This document shows positions 14,656-20,016 of a DNA stretch of 20,016 nucleotides, one piece after another. Within the stretch, counting starts at the first letter, position 1; every line of letters starts with the position of its first letter. The DNA is taken from NCBI GenBank assembly GCA_002454845.1, contig DKJQ01000080.1:1-20016 (forward strand). The letters run 5' to 3'. The translations under genes and the position numbers were made by a program. The DNA is from Ignavibacteria bacterium UBA6688 (GTDB taxonomy: Bacteria; Bacteroidota; Ignavibacteria; UBA10030). The notes beneath the pieces are model-generated. The model was not told the origin of the DNA and made no database searches. It saw only the letters and a list, made by a program, of their open reading frames with translations.

Positions 14656-16423
14656 AGAAGTACGGGATCATCAAGGTGGCGATGATCCAGAACAGAATAT
14701 TGAGCGGTGTTCCAACCCTCAGGAAGTCGGCGAAGCGGTACTGACCGACTCCGTAGATCATGGTATTCGTCTGATACCCGACGGGCGTCATGAAGCTCGC
14801 TGATGCCGCGAAGGCGACCGCCATGAGAAACGGCCGTGCATCCACCTGGAGCAACTCGGCCGAGGCAATGGCGATGGGAGCAAGCAGGACCGCCGTCGCG
14901 TTGTTGGACATTGCCTCTGTCAGCAAGGATGTAAGAAGGTAAAATGAAGCGACAAGAGCAAGGGGTCCGAGCTGACCGACGGAATGAATGAGCAGGTTTG
15001 AAATGAACAACGCCGTCCCTGTTTTCTCCAACGCCACCCCCAGGGTCAACGCCCCGGCGAGGAGAAAGATCACCTTCCAGTCGATCGCCCTGTACGCCTC
15101 CTCCAACGTAATGCACCTGGTAACGACGAGCATGACACAGCCGATAATGGCGCTGATAACGATCGGGAGAATCCCCAGGGCAGCCGTGGTAACCACCCCG
15201 GCCACAATCATGAGCGCCGGCAGTACCTTGCGCGTCCGGTATTTCGGAAGCCCTACCTCGGAGACGAATACGAAGGCGTCGTCTTCCTTCAACCGCTCGA
15301 TGGCTTCCTTCCGCGCTTCGATCAGGAGAACGTCCCCCGCGGTCAGGATCGTTGTGCCGACATCGTCATGCATCAGGGTTCCCCTGTGCCGAATGGCCAG
15401 AGCTGTTGCTCCATACGTATCGCGAAACCGTGCACGTTTCAGGGTTTTCCCCTCCAGGGTCGAATTGGGGGCAATGACCGCCTCGAGTAGATCGATTTCA
15501 TCCGAGACGATATCCTTGTCCTGGAACTTCCGGGAGGGTTTCAGTGCAATTCCCTCCCGCTCCTGGAGTTTTTTGATCTTCTCCACGTTCCCGCGCACAC
15601 GCAGCACATCTCCCGCCTGTATGATCGTCACGGAGGGGGGAAGGGAAATCCGGCGCCCGTCCCGGATCACCTCGAGGATCTCGATACCCACCTCCTCGAC
15701 CATGGAACACGTGGCGACGGGCTGTCCGACCGATTTCGCCTCGGGCTGGACGATGATCTCCGTCAGATACTCCCCCATTCCGAACTCTTCCGTGAGTTCT
15801 TTGTCTGTCCGGCGGTCCGGGATCAGGCGTATGCCGATGAGAAGCATATAGACCAAGCCGGCACCGAAGAAGATCAGACCGAGCGGCGCAAACTCGAACA
15901 TGCCGAACGCCGGCTGTCCGTATCGTACGGCGATCGTGCTCACCAGGATATTTGTGGATGTACCGATGAGGGTGCAGACGCCGCCGAACATAGCGGCAAA
16001 GGAAAGAGGCATCAGGAGCTTGGATACGCTGATGTTCATGCTGCCGGCCACACTGAGCATGATGGGGATAAAGATCGCCACAACCGGTGTGTTGTTGATG
16101 AAGGCGGAAAGCCCTCCCGCCACGATCATCATCGTGGCCATCGCCAACCAGAAGTTCACACGGAACACCCTGATCACCTGTACGCCAAGGAAGTTCACCA
16201 CGCCGGTTTTAAACAACCCGGCGCTCAAAATGAACATGGCCCCCACCGTTACCGTCGCCGTGTTGCTGAATCCCGAGATCCCTTCCTCCGCCGTCACGAT
16301 GCCGGTGAGGAGAAGCGTGGCCATGAGCATCAGCGCAACAAGGTCGACCGGATACTTCTCGGAGGCGAACATCACAACGGCGATGATCGCAAGCAGGAGG
16401 ACGACACCGATTTCAAGCGTCAT
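14645..16423 (-). CDS. SLC13/DASS-type transporter with two TrkA-C domains
   Basis: From the ATG at 16423 the protein has 592 residues; a TTG at 16444, directly after the stop of the upstream gene, would add seven and cannot be excluded. The membrane part is split in two halves (about 5-205 and 398-592), each with an ion-transporter signature: FINNTPVVAIF (108-118) and SNNATAVLLAPIA (506-518). Between them are two cytosolic TrkA-C (RCK_C) domains (about 222-288 and 306-378), each ending in the AGDVL motif. Families with this layout carry divalent anions such as sulfate, phosphate or dicarboxylates with Na+; substrate here is not determined. The TrkA-C domains may bind a nucleotide or other ligand and gate transport. 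It is second in the minus-strand cluster, followed at 24 bases by the TM-helix gene. No strong ribosome site is seen. Confidence 0.9.
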   Translation of the reverse strand: MTLEIGVVLLLAIIAVVMFASEKYPVDLVALMLMATLLLTGIVTAEEGISGFSNTATVTVGAMFILSAGLFKTGVVNFLGVQVIRVFRVNFWLAMATMMIVAGGLSAFINNTPVVAIFIPIMLSVAGSMNISVSKLLMPLSFAAMFGGVCTLIGTSTNILVSTIAVRYGQPAFGMFEFAPLGLIFFGAGLVYMLLIGIRLIPDRRTDKELTEEFGMGEYLTEIIVQPEAKSVGQPVATCSMVEEVGIEILEVIRDGRRISLPPSVTIIQAGDVLRVRGNVEKIKKLQEREGIALKPSRKFQDKDIVSDEIDLLEAVIAPNSTLEGKTLKRARFRDTYGATALAIRHRGTLMHDDVGTTILTAGDVLLIEARKEAIERLKEDDAFVFVSEVGLPKYRTRKVLPALMIVAGVVTTAALGILPIVISAIIGCVMLVVTRCITLEEAYRAIDWKVIFLLAGALTLGVALEKTGTALFISNLLIHSVGQLGPLALVASFYLLTSLLTEAMSNNATAVLLAPIAIASAELLQVDARPFLMAVAFAASASFMTPVGYQTNTMIYGVGQYRFADFLRVGTPLNILFWIIATLMIPYFWPL

Positions 16424-16444
16424 GCGGGATCCAAATGATAGCAA

Positions 16445-17302
16445 TCAGGTGAGTGGTTCCGTTTTCACGGTAAGATTTCTGTCGATCATCACGAGGTGAT
16501 TTTGGGGGATGACATTCCAATCTTTCGGCCGGTCGGTGAGCCGCTCCGAAGAGACAATGACCGCGTGATCGCTCGTGACAGTATCAACGAGCCGTGCTTC
16601 GCCGCCGATCAGCCTGTACGATCCCTCCTCGGAACAGTACAGCGAGGCAGGATTCTTTGAGGGATCCGACACGTAACGGACGGCAATCGGATCGTCGCCG
16701 TTGGAGACACAGAAGTCGAGAAAAGACGTTTCGGCAATATTATTATCCCGAGCGAGCCTGGCCAACGTCGCGAGGGTTTTGCTCATGGCGATCTTCATCT
16801 GGTACAACATCGCCGTCCCTTCCCGTTTCCCAAGGAAATCCAGAAACAGGGCAAACGCGTGTTCACTGTCCGTCGTCCCCTGGATCGTGGCGTACCGATC
16901 CTCGGAGAGGAGGTTGATTAGTTTTCGTTTCAAAAGGGGGAACCCGCCGACCTGACCGTTATGCATCCAGAGAAGCCAGCCCGCCATGAACGGGTGGCAA
17001 TTCACCTCCATCACCGGGATACCATGCGTGGCAGCCCGGACGTGGGCAAAGAAACAACGGGACCGGATCTTGGTTGCCAGGTGGCGAAGATTTTGATTGC
17101 TGCAGGCCGGCGTGATGCTTTTGAAGACGCCGGGAAACGGATCAACCTCCGGCGTATACCAACCCACGCCAAACCTATCGCCATTCAATGGCTCCTCGCG
17201 TTCTTTCGCCTTGTAGCTCTGAAGGATCAACGAGTTGTTGGGAGCGTACAACAACTCATCCATGAGAATCGGCTCACCCGTGTACGCAATAAATCGACAC
17301 AT
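16445..17302 (-). CDS. Class II glutamine amidotransferase (EgtC/YafJ-like)
   Basis: I start the protein at the ATG at 17302 because this gives MCRFIAYTG, with the N-terminal nucleophile Cys2 exposed once Met is removed, as class II (Ntn) amidotransferases require; an upstream in-frame ATG at 17350 would bury it. Length 285. Other hallmarks are DRFGVGWY (42-49), AHVRAAT (86-92) with R89, HNGQVGG (114-120) and GTTDSEHAF (142-150), which bind glutamine. The opening resembles EgtC (gamma-glutamyl hydrolase of ergothioneine synthesis), but no egtB or egtD lies nearby, so the substrate is unknown. It is a stand-alone amidase domain without a synthase partner. A TTGCAA-17-TAGATT promoter lies upstream and the SLC13-type gene begins directly after, so it probably heads the operon. 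Confidence 0.9.
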   Translation of the reverse strand: MCRFIAYTGEPILMDELLYAPNNSLILQSYKAKEREEPLNGDRFGVGWYTPEVDPFPGVFKSITPACSNQNLRHLATKIRSRCFFAHVRAATHGIPVMEVNCHPFMAGWLLWMHNGQVGGFPLLKRKLINLLSEDRYATIQGTTDSEHAFALFLDFLGKREGTAMLYQMKIAMSKTLATLARLARDNNIAETSFLDFCVSNGDDPIAVRYVSDPSKNPASLYCSEEGSYRLIGGEARLVDTVTSDHAVIVSSERLTDRPKDWNVIPQNHLVMIDRNLTVKTEPLT

Positions 17303-17386
17303 CGAGACACCCGTTGTGTTCGGAAACTCAAGGCACCGGAATTGGGCCATCCAACGAATCCGAGGTTGTGGTGTTTCGGACGGCGA

Positions 17387-17415
17387 AATCTATGCAGAAA
17401 GGGGTGGAATTGCAA
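17387..17415 (-). promoter_or_regulatory. Sigma-70-like promoter of the amidotransferase-channel operon
   Basis: On the minus strand TTGCAA (17410-17415), a 17-base spacer and TAGATT (17387-17392) give an expected start near 17380 and a leader of about 78 bases to the ATG at 17302. The rest of the 217-base gap (17303-17519) shows no gene and no clear terminator for the upstream beta-helix gene. Confidence 0.5.
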
Positions 17416-17519
17416 TGAAGAACCATCATCACGGAAGACACGTTGTGATCGGGCGGGAATGACGGCAGCAGCGTGGCATTCCAACTCATCCGTGATGTGC
17501 GGATCGATGGTGGGTCACT

Positions 17520-19736
17520 CTATTTTCGATTCTTCAATGAACGCGGTCCGATTTTCTCGAAGGGAATCCGCTCAAACCCCGGCACTTTCTCATAGACTTC
17601 GGAATCGTCTTTCAATTGAAAGACCAGGCGCTCCGCATCAACGAACCCCGGGTCCTTGTCGGTGATGTAGTTCTCTCCAAAGTCCGTTTGAGCGTATTTC
17701 CCGACCAGCCGGAATGTCTCTTCATGCTTGACCAGCACATTCCTGTCGAACACATTGCGCCGGGGCCGCATTCCCACGTAGGTCTGGCCGTCGGGAAGGA
17801 GGTCGAGCCAGTCCGTCAATTTTGGATAGCGCTCGCTGTACGGAGGTTTCCGGATATCCACGGCTTTGGTGAGCCGGCGCGTGTAGATTCCCTTCTCCCC
17901 GAAGAAATACGGGATGGAACTGATGCCAAAGTCGTACCACATGGATTTCAGTTGATAGGCTGGGCCATACCCCTCAATGAAAATGTTGTTCTTCACAACA
18001 ATGTCGTGCCCGCCATTGCTGTACACGGTGCCGTACGAAGCAACGCGATAGAACACATTCCCTTCGATCCGGACGTTGCAGGTGGCGTCGTCGCAGTAGA
18101 CACCCATCATCCACTTGCGGTCCGGGCGGCCGACATGATGGAAGAAATTCCACCGCACGACATTCCCCTGATCGCTGGGATCGCGACCGAGATACCAGGC
18201 CGACGCGTCGTTGGAGTTAAGAGCAACATGATGAACGTGGTTATATTCGAAGAGATGATCGTTGCCATGGGTATAGATCGCCTGAAGGTCCGCGTTGTAG
18301 ATCTCGTTGTGGGCCACCCGGTTGCCACAACCATCCACAATCACACCGGCCGCCCCCGCTTTATTTCGGCGGTTGAAATCATGAATGCGGCAGTCCGTGA
18401 CAAGGTTTCTTCCCGGCACAAGGTCCTTCTTGCTCCCGCCCCCCAGGATGATTCCTCCCGATCCGGTGTTATAGACTTCGCAACCTTCGATGACATGGTC
18501 TTCGCCGGAATTTCGGTCCCAGACGGTATTGAGGTACATGTGCGAATGGAAACTCCCGACCTCCCGTGAGGCGGGAACGCCCTCATAGTCGTCCGCGGTG
18601 ATGTGCGGAAATGTTTGCCGCGCCCCCTGACCGAGCATGATCCCGACAGTCCCAAGGTTGCGCACCACACAGTTCACGATGCGGTTGTGAGCTCCTCCTT
18701 CAATAGAAATCCCGAGCCCTCTTCCGTTTTCGACGATGAGATCGCTGAGAGTACAATAAGAGGTATTGTCGAGAGCAATCAGTGGTTGTTCCAGGAGTGA
18801 CACGCTTACCCTCGCAGTTGTTATGTCGCCCGGGGGCCACAGGAACAGCAGTCCGGTTGAATTATCCACATACCATTCACCGGGTTGATCCAATTCCTCG
18901 AGCACATTCAGCGCGACGTACTGGTTGAAGTTTTGTCCGCTTCCGAGGCTGTACATGTGGGGAGAACTCAGAGTCACCTCACGGCGGAGGGTGTCCATGG
19001 AAGCGATACGGATCTTGTCGTCGGCGAAACCGTGGTTGAAAAATCCCTGCAGCCAGACATTGGAATTTCCGGCCCAGCGAGCATGGCGAGAATCTGTGTA
19101 TTGGAACCGTCCACCGCGATTCGAATAGTCGCCGTTTCTGGGCATCGAGCCCGGGTCCAGGATAGGGCCAATGTCGATTGCCCCTGTGTTGGGATAGCGA
19201 GCCAGTTGCATCACGGAGTCATTCCAAAACAATTCCATCGGCGCAGGAACCACCGGCAGCCCGTGACCGAATTGCCGGTGCTTGCCGAAGTCGCGTATCC
19301 CCAACGCGCGGAGATCCGCCTGAAGGACATGCTGCCGCGCTTCCGGCGGCAGACGCAGAAGAGTGCCGCGATCAGACGCCGGACGAAACGAGGAAGGGGG
19401 GATGCTCATGCCGCCGGAGAGGCGAACCAGTTCGTGATTATATGCGGCGTAGGTCACGGGAGCGCCTGGAAATCCGGCATCCTCCCGCGTAAGTTCGAAC
19501 GTTCGGGGAAGGTGATACGTGCCGCCACGGAGCCAGACCGTAACGGCCTGAAAGCTTCTTGCGGGAGTTGCCCGGCGAAGCGCACGAACAGCATCCCTTG
19601 CGCCCTCGAGGGTCCGAAGTGGTTTCTCCATCGTGCCCACGTTACCATCATTTCCGCTCGGAGCCACAAAGAGTATCTGGGCATCGACATGCGCGAACAT
19701 CAAGGAGATAAGGAGGAGCAAGGACAGGAGGTTCAT
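17520..19736 (-). CDS. Secreted right-handed parallel beta-helix protein
   Basis: The 738-residue protein has a clear signal peptide (MNLLSLLLLISLMFAHVDA, likely cut after A19). Residues 22-54 (LFVAPSGNDGNVGTMEKPLR onward) match the N-terminal DUF1565-like start common in beta-helix glycan-active enzymes. The GEWYVDNSTGLLFLWPPGD stretch (286-304) precedes a run of beta-helix coils (about 318-600) with repeated Asn/Gly-rich turns such as NRIVNCVVRN, HVIEGCEVYNTGSGGIILGG and NVRIEGNVFYRV. The layout is similar to polysaccharide-active families such as GH141 and related beta-helix hydrolases or lyases, but I cannot name catalytic residues. There is no type IX sorting domain or extra C-terminal anchor; it should be periplasmic or secreted. 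It appears monocistronic. The ribosome site is weak. Confidence 0.88.
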   Translation of the reverse strand: MNLLSLLLLISLMFAHVDAQILFVAPSGNDGNVGTMEKPLRTLEGARDAVRALRRATPARSFQAVTVWLRGGTYHLPRTFELTREDAGFPGAPVTYAAYNHELVRLSGGMSIPPSSFRPASDRGTLLRLPPEARQHVLQADLRALGIRDFGKHRQFGHGLPVVPAPMELFWNDSVMQLARYPNTGAIDIGPILDPGSMPRNGDYSNRGGRFQYTDSRHARWAGNSNVWLQGFFNHGFADDKIRIASMDTLRREVTLSSPHMYSLGSGQNFNQYVALNVLEELDQPGEWYVDNSTGLLFLWPPGDITTARVSVSLLEQPLIALDNTSYCTLSDLIVENGRGLGISIEGGAHNRIVNCVVRNLGTVGIMLGQGARQTFPHITADDYEGVPASREVGSFHSHMYLNTVWDRNSGEDHVIEGCEVYNTGSGGIILGGGSKKDLVPGRNLVTDCRIHDFNRRNKAGAAGVIVDGCGNRVAHNEIYNADLQAIYTHGNDHLFEYNHVHHVALNSNDASAWYLGRDPSDQGNVVRWNFFHHVGRPDRKWMMGVYCDDATCNVRIEGNVFYRVASYGTVYSNGGHDIVVKNNIFIEGYGPAYQLKSMWYDFGISSIPYFFGEKGIYTRRLTKAVDIRKPPYSERYPKLTDWLDLLPDGQTYVGMRPRRNVFDRNVLVKHEETFRLVGKYAQTDFGENYITDKDPGFVDAERLVFQLKDDSEVYEKVPGFERIPFEKIGPRSLKNRK

Positions 19737-19857
19737 GGCGTATCTCTGATGTGAGACGTATGAAGGGGTTTCGTTGGGACGGGATCCTGCTTAGCCGATC
19801 GCGAGATAAACAACGATGATGCCTTGAATGAAGAAACCTGATCACGATGGTGTTTAG

Positions 19858-19886
19858 AGGGTAATAATTTCTGCCGGGAGTTGCAA
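19858..19886 (-). promoter_or_regulatory. Weak candidate promoter for the beta-helix gene
   Basis: Minus-strand TTGCAA (19881-19886), 17 bases, TACCCT (19858-19863) lies about 120 bases before the ATG at 19736. The -10 is poor. It is listed because the -35 is the same as in other promoters of this window. Confidence 0.25.
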
Positions 19887-19904
19887 GGAAATTCATCCCC
19901 GCGA

Positions 19905-19933
19905 TTGCAATCCACTGCGGACATCCGTATATT
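19905..19933 (+). promoter_or_regulatory. Sigma-70-like promoter reading out of the window
   Basis: TTGCAA (19905-19910), a 17-base spacer and TATATT (19928-19933) give an expected start near 19940 on the plus strand. It is divergent from the beta-helix gene and of the same form as the promoter at 7152-7180. Confidence 0.55.
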
Positions 19934-19962
19934 TTTCCCTCACCCTCACTCCATTCTTTCTT

Positions 19963-20016
19963 GTGCACTCGTACCGCCAATTTCTGGAACTTCTGAACAA
20001 GCTTCGACTCCTGATC
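19963..20016 (+). CDS. Possible start of a plus-strand gene, cut by the window end
   Basis: From a GTG at 19963 the plus strand reads (M)HSYRQFLELLNKLRLLI, a protein-like amphipathic helix, to the last base of the window. It lies about 23 bases after the predicted start of the 19905-19933 promoter. No ribosome site precedes the GTG, so a later start outside the window is possible. The pattern YR-FLELL-L-I faintly recalls the N-terminus of UbiD-type decarboxylases, but 18 codons are too few to identify it. The minus strand here is also open and cannot be fully excluded as coding. Confidence 0.3.
   Translation, partial: MHSYRQFLELLNKLRLLI

Noticed and set aside
19648..19980. Open frame of about 110 codons on the minus strand, overlapping the start of the beta-helix gene and open to the window edge
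   Set aside because: It overlaps the signal-peptide region of a well-supported gene in another frame, starts only at a TTG, has basic, low-complexity composition and contains the promoter motifs. Probably not coding.

Overview
The window (GC in the mid-50s percent, densely coding, tightly packed genes with several start/stop overlaps) looks like a chromosomal segment of a Gram-negative, non-proteobacterial organism. The pilin-like trio, the secreted beta-helix protein and the GNAT/carbon-nitrogen hydrolase fusion would suit the Bacteroidota/Ignavibacteria (FCB) side of the tree. That placement is inference from protein style only; no rRNA or other phylogenetic marker is present.

Left block (26-5491, minus strand): a two-component system with a membrane histidine kinase (3971-5491) and an NtrC-type sigma-54 activator (2586-3974) that overlap by ATGA. 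It is followed by three small genes for pilin-like, single-TM surface proteins (2413 to 26). A near-perfect -24/-12 sigma-54 promoter (2456-2470) sits directly before the first pilin-like gene, so the activator very likely switches on the adjacent pilin-like operon. This is the clearest regulatory circuit in the window.

Middle block (5542-10015): nhaA (minus) ends in a strong intrinsic terminator. Divergently on the plus strand, a good -35/-10 promoter drives a GNAT-nitrilase fusion protein (YhcX type), whose nitrilase half has Gly where the catalytic Cys is expected, and an AmpG-like MFS transporter.

Right block (about 9971-17302, minus): a probable operon reading class II glutamine amidotransferase, SLC13-type transporter with two TrkA-C domains, TM-helix (CmpX-like) membrane protein, amidohydrolase, small MscS channel, large MscS-family channel. 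At its 3' end lies a frameshifted relic of a further MscS gene, clearly homologous to the small MscS gene 2 kb away and overlapping the ends of both the large MscS gene and the convergent MFS gene. The cluster pairs several tension-responsive membrane proteins with an anion transporter, which suggests a role in osmotic or envelope homeostasis.

Far right (17520-20016): a large secreted right-handed beta-helix protein (minus) and, facing away from it, a good plus-strand promoter with what may be the first codons of a gene that runs off the window. Several promoters share a TTGCA(A/C)-17-TATATT-like form.

I saw no tRNA, rRNA, CRISPR array, insertion sequence or phage gene. No wholly new defence-like or mobile system is evident. 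The most notable items are the sigma-54 pilin-like circuit, the catalytic-Cys-less nitrilase fusion, and the MscS relic.
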